Source: Pisaster brevispinus
Taxonomy: Eukaryota; Echinodermata; Asteroidea; Forcipulatida; Asteriidae
Assembly (NCBI GenBank): GCA_023634235.1
Contig: JAMKCF010000008.1
Location: forward strand, 10,744,176 to 10,808,175
Length of the DNA stretch: 64,000 bases
Reading direction: 5' to 3'
This document shows, piece after piece, positions 42,498-53,718 of this stretch; position 1 is the stretch's first letter; every line of letters begins with the position of its first letter. The position numbers were made by a program, and so were the translations under genes. The notes beneath the pieces were generated by a model that did not search any database, was not told the DNA's origin, and saw nothing but the letters and a program-made list of their open reading frames with translations.

Positions 42498-42555
42498 ATG
42501 TCGAAAACAGATCAAATTCTCGATATCGAACCTCCGAATGAGCTCAGATTTAGAG
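42498..42555 (+). CDS. VAP: VAP (VAMP-associated protein) exon 1
   Basis: ATG at 42498 starts MSKTDQILDIEPPNELRFR and the exon ends after one base of the next codon at G|GTAAGC. Vertebrate VAPA/VAPB begin almost the same way (about ten residues, then LEP...ELKFRG). The phase matches exon 2 exactly, restoring RGPFTEV. These residues form the first strand of the MSP domain. VAP proteins sit in the ER membrane and tether lipid-transfer proteins through FFAT motifs. Confidence 0.92.
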
Positions 42556-43227
42556 GTAAGCATTTAGCGAAAATTACATGTATCTATCGTCGTTAGCTGC
42601 GATAATCGTGGCTCTTGCAGTCTCGGTCAAATCCCTGAGACCTATATGAGTAACAGATACTATGGACCATGCGTTCAAATTTAGCAAATGTTTTGACTTT
42701 TTTTCCCTCCCAACAACTCAAGTGTACCCAATTTTTGGTACGTTTAAAATGTAAAATAAAAGACTAAGACAAGAGGTCAACAAAATTTGCAAAATTTGAA
42801 CCTATGAATTTATATAGGTTACGTTTTTTGTTACTATCTGACCATAATGTTTATTGGCAGTTAACAGCAGTTTTACATTTAACTGTATGGTAATGATGGT
42901 GGGTGTTCCTCAACTTTTAACCTCTGTTTTTGTCCCTGTACATCCCATCCCTCCTAGCTCAAGTAGCTCCTTCCATTTTTCTTCCCATGCCACCCTATCC
43001 TTCCTACTCTACTCCTAGTCCTAGCTAGATGTAGTTGTTTTTGCTATCGTCTCCAGCAGAAGAAACAACATAGTTTTAGAGTAACCCTATCCCTTCCCTA
43101 GCTTCATTTTGACTCCGTATTTGTAGAGGCATGTTTATTTTGTCGCTTGTTTCTTTTAGTTTATGTGGAACTGTTAAATGTTATGTGCTATATTTTGTAT
43201 TGATCAATGGTCAAATGAATGATAATA

Positions 43228-43400
43228 AAGGCGGCGCTTTTGGGAATAGCGAGGATCCTGAGAAAGACCCTTGAGATCTAAGGCTACGGAAGAGGAGCAC
43301 AAAGAAAAAAAGTGATTTTTCTTTTGCATGCTGTGATAAAACGAAATAATAGTAATAACAATAATAATAATAATGATAATTATAATAATAATAACCCTTG
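43228..43400 (+). mobile_element. 3' end of an RLE-type LINE
   Basis: The frame from 43228 reads KAALLGIARILRKTLEI and stops at TAA 43279-43281. It is followed by AGGCTACGGAAGAGGAGCAC and an AAT-rich tail. The same C-terminus and stop occur at about 53133-53190. Only the last part of the element is present, a 5'-truncated insertion. Confidence 0.7.
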
Positions 43401-44544
43401 GTAGTCCTCAAAAATTATGTTCAGGAAGTTGTCATTTTTTTTAGGATATGGGACTGTGTAGGCCCAAATAATCGCATTATCACTGAGCCATGCATACCGT
43501 TGTCCAATCTTTTCAAGTTAAAAATTTGATGTTGAATTTACCAATAGTGGAGGATTTGAGGATTCAGGAGGGTCTGTAGAAAAGTACTTTTTTTTTTCTA
43601 AAAGAAAAAATTATCACCCCAATTTATCCATAGCGCGTGCAAAGTAGCTTTTTAAGATTTTTTGGTTGACAGAGTTTTGGCTCAAGGTAGGTTATGTATT
43701 TATTTGTCTCTTATTTGTCCTGGGGAAACCTTTCAATAAAAGTTTCCCAGCCAGAACAACACAACGATTAGCCTAACTGCTGACTGACAAATTAAAACCA
43801 TTCAAAAGTCCATTCTTCAAACTTGCCAATTCACTATTGGATCAAAGTGTACATAACCTTACATGATAATTGAGGTTTGTGAATTTTGAATGGTGGGCTC
43901 CACAATCTACCAGATAGTAGGATATTAATATAAAAATAAACAATTACAATGAAAAAAAAATAGATTTAGATTTCAAAACCAGAAGAGATATTAGAGACAG
44001 TAACTTAAAAATTATTCATAATTACCCCAGACAGTTTTAGCAATCCTTTTGGTTGGAATATGGTTACACGCATAATTACCCAGTCGTAAATCTGAGACAC
44101 ACCTGTAGCTGTTTAACATGTTTCAGACCTGTTGGCTAACACACGTTTGGCGCTCATAGCCATGTGAGTGTTGGCCCATAATCTTACTGGGCAATAATAA
44201 CATGCAATATGATAATAATAACTAGACACATTGCATTTGTGCAGAAATGCCAAGCTATTTCGTCAATAACATTTTCAAATTACTCATCTGAATGTGAAAG
44301 TCTTATAGTCTTATCTGAATATGAAAGTCTTTTGACGTTGTTGACGTCATGATCGAGTGAACACGCTATTTTACGAGCTCTCCTTTTTAGCCTTAAATCC
44401 CGCTCCAAATCCCGGCATTTTAACAACTTTGCCGACTAACCTTATAAAACCTGCGATCTCAACCATAAGAGCTTCAACATAATTGATGATCATGCCTGCT
44501 GGAAAAAGAAATCAACAAAATCACCTGAACGTACCCTACCTCTG

Positions 44545-45132
44545 TTGTCACCACAGCCATTGGTACATACCCGACAGGACCATTCAAGTGACCGTGCTGC
44601 TACCACTGAGGGTCATGGGGACTTCGAGCGGTTCGTCCAGGCGGCACTGGCAGACATACCCCAGGGTCAAGTTGACCTCAACAAGCGTATAGATCGCATG
44701 GAGGAGAGTCTGAACACTTCAATTGAGTTCGAGTCCAAATGGATCAACGAACTTGAACAAAAGGTTAAGAAGCTGGAGAAAATGGCCAACATAGTGGCTC
44801 AAGCAGAATGCCGGATTGCTGACCACAGTGAAAAACTGAACAAGCTTGAGAGATTCAGTAGACGAAACAACCTCCAAATCATTGGCTTCCCTCAGGATAA
44901 GGGCGAAGATTGCCTGGCACTCACCTCCACGATGCTCAAGGACAAATTTGGAGTTCAAAATGTCAAACTTGAGCGTGCTCATCGGGATGGACCCAAGACA
45001 CCTGGTCGTCCTCAGCATCTGCTTGTCAAGTTTAACTGTTATCAGGACAAAGTCCATGTCCTCCATGGACTTTGTCCAACTCTTTCAATTCTTTCTTTAC
45101 TAATATTGGTCTGGTCCTTCACTGGCTACTAA
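44545..45132 (+). pseudogene. LINE ORF1 protein (coiled coil plus RRM-like)
   Basis: A 195-residue frame with a heptad-like region (IDRMEESLNTS...WINELEQKVKKLEKMANIV), then LNKLERFSRRNNLQIIGFPQ and VKLERAHRDGPKTPGRPQHL. The LERFSRRNNL and ERAHR words are signatures of L1-type ORF1 RNA chaperones. The frame is still open but ends in foreign sequence (LCPTLSILS...) where it crosses the inverted junction, so the C-terminal part is lost. Confidence 0.7.
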
Positions 45133-45175
45133 AATTCCTCCCACTAACGCACACTTTCCAAGCTACCTGCACAAT

Positions 45176-46441
45176 TTGGATGCTTTTTCTTTCTTTCTTA
45201 CTCCAACTAATGCAGCAGAATCAATACGTGTCTGCGACACATTGAAGACCAATACTAGTCCCGGCTTCGATGACATTAGTTCTTTTGTTGTTAAGTCTAT
45301 AATTTCTCCTATTGCTGAACCTCTTGCTTACATCTTCAATCTTTCTTTTCTCCATGGATCTGTTCCTCTGAATCTTAAGGTCGCTAAAGTTGTTCCTATC
45401 TTTAAAAGTGGGGACAATAAAGAAGTCGGCAACTATAGACCTATTTCCATTTTTCCTTGTTTTTCTAAACTTCTGGAGAGACTTGTTTATAATCGTCTCT
45501 ACACTTTCATCTTCTATGTAATCAGCAATATGGCTTTCACAGTAAACACTCCACCGATATGGCTCTCATCGAGTTCATTGACAAAGTTACTACTGCTCTT
45601 ACTAACAAACTTTTCGCTGTTGGCATTTTCCTTGATCTCTCTAAAGCCTTTGATGCAATCGACCATACTGATTTTCTCTCTAAACTGGAGCACTATGGGA
45701 TCAGAGGAGTTGACTACTTTTAATAAATCCGACTCTTGCCATGTGTGCTGCCTTAATACTTCTCATGGTGTGCCCCAAGGCTCCATTCTTGTTCCTCTTT
45801 TATTTCTTCTCTACATCAACAATTTGTATCTTTCTTCTTCCTTGCTATCTTTCACACTGTTTGCTGATGACACAACTATTATCCATTCCAGTCCCAACTC
45901 TGCTACTCTGATCAACACACTGAATTCAGAACTTACTCTCGGTTCTATGTGGTTAAAGGCAAATAAATTGTCTTTAAATCATTCCAAAACCAGCGTTACT
46001 CTCTTTTCCAAATCTAATAATTCAATCAACCTTGATCTTCCCCCTGTTACTATAGACAATATTCCTATCACCAGGGTCTACTCTACAAAATGTCTTGGTG
46101 TTATTGTTGACCACAAACTTTCCTGGTCTGATCACATCTCTTCTCTTAAAAAAATCACTTCTCGTAATACTGGTGTCTTGTCTAAACTGCGTTATTTTCT
46201 TCCACCCTTTTCTATGGTCTTACTCTACGATACTCTTATTCTGCCCTACTTAAACTATTGTAATATTGTCTGGACTTGGTCGAGCAATAACAAACTGCAC
46301 TCCTTCATTGTCACTCAAAAACGGGCTATCCGCGTTTGTACTTCTTCACATCCTCGTGCACACACTGCACCACTTTTTGCACAGCTCAACACCCTTACAC
46401 CTTCTGACATAAATAAACTCCATACTGGGATATTTATGTAA
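45176..46441 (+). pseudogene. LINE reverse transcriptase, frameshifted
   Basis: The frame is open for 421 residues but is not the true reading throughout. NTSPGFDDISSFVVK and VAKVVPIFKSGDNKEVGNYR are RT motifs. From about 45530 to 45720 the correct reading is one frame over ([14 protein letters not shown]); it then returns with HGVPQGSILVPLLFLLYINN and FADDTTIIHSS (catalytic FADD). LKANKLSLNHSKT and ILPYLNYCNIVW follow, as in Jockey/CR1-type LINEs. About 20-30 residues before GVPQGS appear to be deleted. Confidence 0.8.
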
Positions 46442-47525
46442 TTCCAGAAATCTTCTTCCTAGTACTTTCTCTGCTTATTTTTCTTCTGTCCAAGACCTGC
46501 ATACCTACCAAACCAGATCTTGTCATAATCTCATGGTTCCTTTCACTCGCACCACCTATTCCATGAACACCCTTTGATTCTATGGTCCTCGCTTGTGGAA
46601 TGCCATTGACAAAGAAATCAAAAGCCAACCGTCAGTGGACCGTTTTAAAGCTTCCTTCAAATGAGTCATTATCTCTTAGTCATGTCAGTATGTAACATAG
46701 CTTTCTTTCCATTGACTGCTTTGCCAGGTATAACATAATTTGTTCTTTTTCATATACATCATACATGTGTATTTTCATTTTAGTTAATTAAGCGTTGTTG
46801 TTGTTTGTAAGTTGTTTTGTTCCTATTCGTACGTCCTCTGTTTTTCCGTTTATCTTGTCTCTGTCTGTCCACAGGCTGATTACTACAAGCCTCGGCTTAT
46901 CAAATCGGCCTCCATATTGTTCCTTTTCTTTGACTATAAACTACTCTGTTCGCTATTACATTGTACACGTGTTGCATTCTGTAATGCTGTTTTTTTGACA
47001 GTATGGAAATAAATGTGAATTGAATTGAATTGAATAGTGTGTACATAATCAAGTTAATAATACAATAATTAATGCCTTGTGAGATCGAATTAATTTTCTA
47101 TATATGTTGTAAAACTGTACCTTTAAGGTAATATAACCTGACAAATGATGACGGCATGATGACGTCAATTTGTTTTCAAAGCAGCTATGACGTACCAACC
47201 CTGTTTAAAATAGAATTTTGATTATTATAGCATGTTCCGTTAGCAATGTATGACTTAAAGGGGCAAAAAATCATAAAAAATCTTGGGCTGGTAAGATAAT
47301 CAGTAAGCAGACACTTTTTTGTTTGTTTTAGGGCTTACTGATTGTTACACGACTGAGTATAAATTTGGGCCTTAAATTTGAAAATATGAAAAAAGCAATG
47401 GACGGGTTACTTCAAAATCTTGAACAAACTCATCTGCATATTTTTCTAAAGGAGACCCTTTTTGGGTGTACACTGTACATGTGCTGTTCTTAAAATTATA
47501 AAGTAAAATATGTTTCTTATTGCAG

Positions 47526-47678
47526 GTCCTTTTACTGAAGTTGTGTCTTCTGAATTGAAGCTGATCAACCCCTCAGAAAAAAATGTCTGCTTCAAGATAA
47601 AAACAACAGCTCCCAGAAGGTATTGTGTGAGACCAAACAGTGGTATTGTAGGTCCTAAAGAGTCCGTAAAGGTCTCAG
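47526..47678 (+). CDS. VAP: VAP exon 2 (core of MSP domain)
   Basis: Acceptor TTGCAG at 47520-47525 and donor G|GTAAGT at 47678. It codes [40 protein letters not shown] and [25 protein letters not shown] is invariant in animal VAPs and contains the proline at position 56 that is mutated in human familial ALS8; here proline is kept, with the same numbering. These strands build the FFAT-binding face. Entry and exit phases (1 and 1) match the neighbouring exons. Confidence 0.95.
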
Positions 47679-47702
47679 GTAAGTTTGAGACAGTAACTAC
47701 CC

Positions 47703-47965
47703 AATAATAATAATAGTAATTACGGGCAGTTCTTACATAGCGCTTTATCACACCAGAGGGCTTCTCAAAGCACTCATTATTGTTTCCACAGGTAATGAAT
47801 ACATATGTGGCAATGTTTGAAATATAAGACACAACATAGCAATGTATGTTTGAACAAGAGGCTGTGGCACAATCTGCAGCCAACCATATCAGCAAACACC
47901 ATGGCAAACCTTCTCTTAATGATAAGTTTGGGTTTTTACGTTTGGGTTCTTTGATGTACATTTCT
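47703..47965 (-). mobile_element. LINE 3' tail (L2/CR1-like)
   Basis: Begins AATAATAATAATAGTAATTA followed by TTACATAGCGCTTTATCAC. The LINE at 61.9 kb has the same arrangement (AAT repeats, then TTATATTGCGCC). Read on the - strand this is a 3' end with an ATT-type tail. No coding part remains. Confidence 0.5.
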
Positions 47966-48049
47966 CAAGGCACGAGATGTACAGCTTTACGTTCCATCCA
48001 AAGGATGAAACAATAGTCCCCCATCGGTCGAACCAACACTCTGCTATAA

Positions 48050-48600
48050 GCCACCTAGAATATAAGCCACAAGGACTATAAGCCACCTAGAATATAAGCC
48101 ACATGGACTACATGTATAAGCCACCTAGAATATAAGTCACATAGACTATAAGCCACCTAGAATATAAGTCACATAGACTATAAGCCACCTAGAATATAAG
48201 CCACACGGACTATAAGCCACCTAGAATATAAGTCACATAGACTATAAGCCACCTAGAATATAAGCCACACGGACTATAAGCCACCTAGAATATAAGCCAC
48301 CTAGAATATAAGTCATGCGGACTACAGTAGCCACTTTGACTATAAGCCACCTGGACTATAAACCACGCAGAATATAAGCCACCCAGAGTATAAGTTACCC
48401 AGACTATAAGCCACTTTGACTATAAGCCACTTGGAATATAAGCCACCCGGACTATAATCCACGCAGAATATAAGCCATCCAGAATATAAGCCACCTGGAC
48501 TATGAGCCATCCAGAATATACGCCGCAGCACCAGAAGATGTCTGAAAAATTCTTTAGAGGTCGGTGTATACGCAGCCTGGAATATAAGCCGCATCAGCAA
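48050..48600 (+). repeat. Tandem array of CTATAAGCCACC/GAATATAAGCCAC units
   Basis: Alternating GACTATAAGCCACCTAGA and ATATAAGCCACA(C/T) words make a unit of about 29-31 bp, repeated some 18 times with drift towards the right (CACCCAGA, CACTTTGA variants). Confidence 0.85.
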
Positions 48601-48837
48601 GTGCCCAATTTTCATATCACAAGCACGGGAGACGGGGTTTGAAACAGCGATGTGTTTCCTTTTGTTTGTAGTCTACTTGGCAAGGCAAGAAATCATTCTT
48701 GTATGTCACAATAAATACTGGGTACAGTGGTAAAATCTTTCAAACTAGACAGAAGGGGAGACAGAAATTGTCATTGTTTTTTGCTTCCTAAGATGAATTG
48801 AGAAGGGTACAACAGCAAGAAAGGGTTCCAGATTGAC

Positions 48838-49960
48838 GTGGAAAAGGTAAAGGGACAGGTAAAAAAAGTGCCAAATTGGAAAGCTCCTGGTCCAGACCAC
48901 GTGCATGGGTACTGGTTGAAGAACTTCCGTAGTTTGCATGAGCGAATGGCCCTACAATTGCAAGACTGTCTAGGAAATGGTAAGGTCCCATGTTGGATGA
49001 CTGAGGCAAGAACGGTTCTGATCATGAAGGATGTCAAGAAAGGTAACATTGCTAGTAACTATAGACCAATCATGCACGATCTGTGATGTATAAACTCTTG
49101 ACTAGTATGATTGCAGAAGACCTCTATCGTCATATGGATGTCCAGCAGTTGTTTCTAGAGGAGCAGAAAGGCTGTAAGAAGCGGTCCAGAGGGCCTGTCA
49201 GAGGATCAACTTATCATCGATAAGGCTGTACTGAAGGACTGCAGGAGCAGAAAGATGAATTTGGCTCTGTCCCTGTTTGTCCCTGTTTGTTCCGGCACTA
49301 ATGCCCCTGTCGATGATTCTGAGGAAGGTGAGCAGGTTATGTAATGACGAAGGACGGATGTAAGGTCAACCATCTGCTTTTTATGGACGATTTGAAGTTG
49401 TTTGCAAAGAATGAGGCGGAGATCGATTCTTTGGTGCAGACCGTCAGGATTTTCAGCGATGAAGTTCGGCCTGGAGAAATGTGCTTCAATGACCATGAAG
49501 AGGGGAAAGAGGGTACATTCCGACGGTATCGTTCTGCCAGATGGTCCACAGATGAGGGCTTTGGGTGAGGAAGAGAGTTATCGGTATCTTGGTGTACTTG
49601 AATCGGACCATGTCCTTCACAAGGAATCAAAGGTGAGGTTGAGGGCAGAGTACATCAGACGGGTAAAGAAATGTTCGAAGTCTAAATTGAACGGGGGGAA
49701 CATGGTTAAGGCAATTAACACATGGGCCGTGTCTTTGATGAGGTACAGTGCGGGTATTGTCGAGTGGACTAAGGAAGGTCTAGATGTCACGGACAGGAGA
49801 ATGAGAAAACTGATGACCATGAATGGTATGCTTCATCCGTGGGCGAATGTGAGCAGACTTTATCTTCCGAGGTCAGAGGGCGGTAGAGGGTTGCTAAGTG
49901 TGGCAGACAGTGTCAACATCAAGCGCAGAGAAGCTTGCATTGTCATATTATGAGGACTGA
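48838..49960 (+). pseudogene. RT and post-RT parts of LINE copy A
   Basis: Several frames. 48838-49086 has KAPGPDHVHGYW and YRPI. A short region (49087-49340) is scrambled and misses most of the fingers and palm. 49344-49568 has LLFMDDLKLF. 49402-49953 has SYRYLGVLESDHVLHKES, VKAINTWAVSLMRYSAGIVE and VSRLYLPRSEGGRGLLSVAD. The last part matches the fragment at 1-475. Confidence 0.7.
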
Positions 49961-50357
49961 TGAGAACTTGTTGAAAGTTGCGCAGTACAGGAAGGCGGGC
50001 GAAGTTGGGCCGAAGGAGTGCAACAGGCAAAGGAAAGAGGAAAGACATCAAGATTGGCGGAACAAACCACTTCATGGCTGGTTCTTGAGATGTACTGAAG
50101 AAATTGCCAGCAGCAAGTCCTGGAATTGGTTAAAGAGCGGAGAAATGAAGAAGGAAACCGAGGGCTTGATTACTGCGACGCAAGACCAGTCTCTAAGGAC
50201 AAATGTAATGAAGGCAAGGATAGAGAAAGCAAACGTCTCTCCTATGTGCAGAATGTGTAATAAGGCAGACGAGACTGTATTTCGTATTGTCAGTGAATGT
50301 AGTATGATGGCCCAGACGGAGTACAAAGGAAGACATGACAAGTTGGCCAAGGTACAT
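49935..50357 (+). pseudogene. LINE copy A zinc-finger segment
   Basis: Reads RTDENLLKVAQYRKAGEVGP, KPLHGWFLRCTEEI, GLITATQDQSLRTNVMKARI and CRMCNKADETVFRIVSECSM. The same words in better form occur in copy B (TEGLFIAAQDQSL, CRICGKYEETVDHIVSGCPV). In copy A the histidine of the C-x2-C...H...C finger is arginine. The segment is cut by the insertion at 50358. Confidence 0.65.
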
Positions 50358-51673
50358 CAGCCCTGATACTTCGGCTCTGAAGAGGCAAGGCACTTTTGCC
50401 TTGACTTTTTGTAAAAATTTAGGGCACTAAGGCAATTTTCAGAAATTTCAAAGGGCATCAAGGCAATCGTAAAAAGTTGCGAAGGGCACCAAGGCAATAT
50501 TGGGAAAAAACACATTTCATAAACCAGGGTTCTGCCCAGGATTTTTTCAGTTTGAGGAAATAAAAAAATGCTACAGACAGGAACTGTGCTTTGTGATACA
50601 TTGCAGTTATTGTATTCAGATATGCATAACATGTGCAGGTCGGTCAAGCTTTCAAACAACTTCAGCAAGAAGAATTTTGTCAACTTGTTTTTCAAATAAT
50701 ACTCCATTCCAACCCATTCTTAATGCCTTCATCAAGAGTTTTGTTGTGTGTTGCAGTCCTTCTGATTTGAAAATCCCAGGCGTGTGAAAAAAAAGCACAC
50801 CTAGATTCTTCTAGGCGTGTGATTTTTGTGGTACAGGCTGGTCACTTTTAAGTCGGTTTTCTTAAAACTAAACAGCGGGTAGTGATGTACATGGCAAGGG
50901 ATCTTGTGAAGGTAGAATTGGTTGTACACTGCACACTTTATCAACAAAATCTCCCATGATTGATACTTATTTATCTAAACACTCAAAGAAGTACGAGGCT
51001 ACAATTTTGTATAATATATCACAAGAAGGAGGTCGCAATTAGACTCCACCGCACGTCTTCTTACCCCTGGAAAATCGAGTTGTGTGTTTTCCTACTCGCC
51101 TACGTATTGTAGTACGGGACATAGAGGAGAGAGCCAGACTAACAACGTGCATGCGTGTTTTAATGTTCGTATACTGAAATGAACGATCGCAGCTAGTAAA
51201 TACCAAGACTAGGGACTTTATCGACAGAAAACGAGCTGGATATCTTGAATTTACCGGTATATTTTCTTTTTGAAAACCTAAATATTAAGTTAAATAATTA
51301 ATACTTTGGCAAAATTTTAATTTGGCAATTAAGTTAATTCACAAAATTTGTGGTGGTACGTTGTTTCCATGTGTGTGTTCTGTGCGTGTTGTTCGTTGCA
51401 TTAAATTTGTATGGGCTAAACGTATCACACAGACATCGCGACTTTGGACAGTTGCTTTTTCGGCTCATTTTCTGTCATTTTTAGAGATGAATGTCGAACT
51501 TGGGATATCGATAAATATATATATTTTTTCAGGAGAAAGGGCACGACGGCAATGACAAGAAAAGGGCACGGCAAAAATTGCCGTGAAAAGTGGGATTTTT
51601 GAAGGGCATTGCGGCAATAGGTAGGGGCAATGACGGCAATTGCCATCGTTGCCGTCGTGAAGTATCAGGGCTG
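50358..51673. mobile_element. 1316-bp TIR insertion in LINE copy A
   Basis: Tips CAGCCCTGATACTTC and GAAGTATCAGGGCTG are perfect inverted repeats. GTACAT precedes and follows (50352-50357, 51674-51679), a 6-bp target duplication. Removing it rejoins the LINE frame (LAKV...IHWD). Near both ends it is full of AAGGGCA...GGCAAT words. Its middle (about 50995-51240) matches about 56470-56720 in the second LINE. Confidence 0.8.
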
Positions 51674-51720
51674 GTACATGTAATTCACTGGGATCCAAGT
51701 TACTGCAAAATGGTACGACC

Positions 51721-52048
51721 ATGTTCCGGAGAAAGTTGGAGGTCAAGATCCTCTGGGAATTTAACATTCAGACTGATCATGTTACAGAACAAAGACATCC
51801 AGATGTTGTAGTCTTAGATAAGACGAAGAAGATGCGTCATCTCATTGACATAGCTGTGTCGGGTGATATAAAGGTAGCTTCGAAGGAGATGGAAAAGATC
51901 CAAAAGTACCAAGACCTAGCCAGGGAACTTTGTAAGATTTTGCAGTTGAAAGTGAAAGTAGTCCCTGTGGTGGTTGGAGCACTTGGCACCATTCCCAAAG
52001 CATTGGGGAAACATCTAGCTGAAATAGGGATAAATGATAGGGTTAAGC
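51721..52048 (+). pseudogene. LINE copy A restriction-like endonuclease segment
   Basis: Reads VKILWEFNIQTDHVTEQRHP, DVVVLDKTKKMRHLIDIAVS, GDIKVASKEMEKIQKYQDLA and RELCKILQLKVKVVPVVVGA. The PD (RHPD), the D of LIDIAV and the K of the KEMEKIQKYQDL helix lie at the spacing expected for a PD-(D/E)xK-type nuclease. This domain would nick the target DNA. It is open until the second insertion at 52049. Confidence 0.7.
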
Positions 52049-53110
52049 CTGGACGATATCAAAAATTTTGACCGCCGATATGTCGATATATCATGAGGAT
52101 TTGTGAAAATTTTAAGTACACTATAGAATTAAACAACAATGACTCAATCATATGCGAAAAAACAGTTTTACCACATGGAGGAAATGAGCAATTAACTATG
52201 CAAACCGCCGAGTTAAAATCACTGAATTAACATCCATATTCCATGAAAACAGAACACCGTACATTTTTGTGAGTTTTTTTATCACTGGTTACAATTCAAT
52301 TAATGAATGGTTTCACCTCCACGATCAGACGTTGCGATCTCTAAAGGGTGGTGCCTCAATTTTTGTTCCAATTCGTTCATTGACATTGCTGCACCACCAT
52401 ACACGTTACGTAAATACATATTTTTTCAGTGCACCAGACGTTTCCCGACAATGCGGTGATTTCTCACCGAGGGAATTTCCCCTGCAGCTTGGTACCCACT
52501 GGAACACGCTGTTCCTTCGTCCCCCAATGATAAAGTATACCACACTAGAACGGTGGCGGCGGATAGAACATCTGCGGGATCAAGGTGGTAGATAGATACT
52601 ACATGTACTATGGGATGGCAGCACTGCCAGAAGCTTTGCGTCATAAATATTCACACCAGTCGGCCAATCGGAAAGCGACCAATCAGAAACAAGCCAATCA
52701 GCCTGCGCCAACCACGTTCGTCCGGCCTGTGTCAGCAATAACCATCGTTGAAAAGAGACCACCATGGCAAGATGGGAAGATGTAAACTGAGACTTTGGTT
52801 TCCTTCCATTTTCAAAGCTGGATCCATTCTACATCTTAAATTCTATTCTTTGCTGCATCCAAACCCAAACAAGACTGTTTGGGTGGGTCGTCATCAATGG
52901 CTTGGACTATTTAAAAGCACTTTTCATTATAATTCAAAAACTGTAAAGCTTAAGAAGGTGGAGTAAAGATTAGTTTTAGCAAAAAACAGATGATATCTTT
53001 TATTTATTAAGAATATTGTGTTAGTCACGATATTTCAATATTTTCAAACCGACGCGATATTGAAGATACTGTTATTATCGTGCTATCGATATTATCGTGC
53101 TATTCTCCAG
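52049..53110. mobile_element. ~1.06 kb TIR insertion in LINE copy A
   Basis: Starts CTGGACGATATCAAAAATTT and ends GTGCTATTCTCCAG. Tips share CTGGA and CGATA words, and both ends are rich in CGATAT repeats. The LINE reading resumes right after it (LLQKAALLGTARIL). The target duplication is weak (GTTA). The interior has no recognisable gene. Confidence 0.6.
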
Positions 53111-53290
53111 CGTTAGTGAGGATAGACCTGTTACAGAAGGCAGCACTTTTGGGAACAGCAAGGATTCTGAGAAAGACCCTCGAGATCTAAGGCTACAGGA
53201 CGTAGCCCGACTCAAGGAGTTACCAGCACAACGGAAAATCTGATCTTTCTTTCATAAGATGAAATAATATAAATACAATCTGGGATTTGG

Positions 53291-53718
53291 CCGGTAAACA
53301 GGACAAACATTGTGCTCCGTAATTTTGCCTTAAGAGATCCCCTGAACAAAAAATTGTCAAGTTTGGAGTAAGTACAATTTATGTGACATAGACAGCACAG
53401 GGAAAGTTAGGAACTATTTTGACATAAAATTTCTGCTAAACAGAGGTGAGAAAAGTTGTTTTCATTAATTAATAAATGATACACTTAAATTTGAATTCAG
53501 TGGGGCATCTGTGTTCGTTGCGGGAAAAACACAACGCCCGTGCAGTATAAAGCATCACCTTAGAACTCTCATAACAACGCATAAGTCGGGATCTACACAT
53601 GTACGAGCAACGAATTCTAGTTTCGCTTTTGTTGATGTCACAATCAACATTGTAATGAGCGCTATTCCAAACCCTGTAGAAGCTCAACCCCATTTGCACA
53701 TGGCACAGACGAGGCAAT
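53291..53718. other. Intronic; no supportable feature
   Basis: AT-rich sequence between LINE copy A and the 979-bp element; no domain-bearing frame. Confidence 0.4.

Larger units (their letters stand above)
44483..47034 (+). mobile_element. Rearranged LINE (ORF1 joined to RT)
   Basis: Contains an ORF1-like protein, then a fold-back junction at 45045-45077, then a frameshifted RT, and a 3' end AATAAATGTGAATTGAATTG with TTGAA repeats finishing near 47034. The endonuclease that should lie between ORF1 and RT is missing. The tail marks the 3' end on the + strand. Non-functional. Confidence 0.75.
42556..47525 (+). other. VAP intron 1 (4970 bp)
   Basis: Contains a third hairpin remnant with the TATCGTCTCCAGC word (about 43010-43085), the 3' end of an RLE-type LINE (43228-43400), an ATA/ATT microsatellite (about 43345-43395) and a rearranged LINE (about 44480-47034). 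The remainder (43400-44480 and 47035-47525) is AT-rich with no supported feature. Confidence 0.75.
48800..53290 (+). mobile_element. Decayed RLE-type LINE, copy A
   Basis: In order on the + strand: RT N-terminal part (48838-49080: PNWKAPGPDHVHGYWLKNF, IASNYRPI), a deletion, RT palm (49344: HLLFMDDLKLFAKN), post-RT region (49402-49960), a CX2C finger (CRMCNKADETVFRIVSEC), an endonuclease-like segment (51721-52071: RHPDVVVLDK, RHLIDIAVSGD, KYQDLARELCKIL) and C-terminus LQKAALLGTARILRKTLEI. The finger-then-PD..D/E order is that of LINEs with a restriction-like endonuclease. Two DNA elements are inserted at 50358 and 52049. FMDD replaces the usual YADD, and the finger histidine is now R. Confidence 0.75.

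Noticed and set aside
47446..47961. 171-residue - strand ORF overlapping VAP exon 2
   Set aside because: It is antisense to a well-conserved exon and contains LINE-tail sequence; no domain.
48340..48615. - strand ORF with repeated YSPGGLYSGWLIF motifs
   Set aside because: Translation of the tandem CTATAAGCCAC array.
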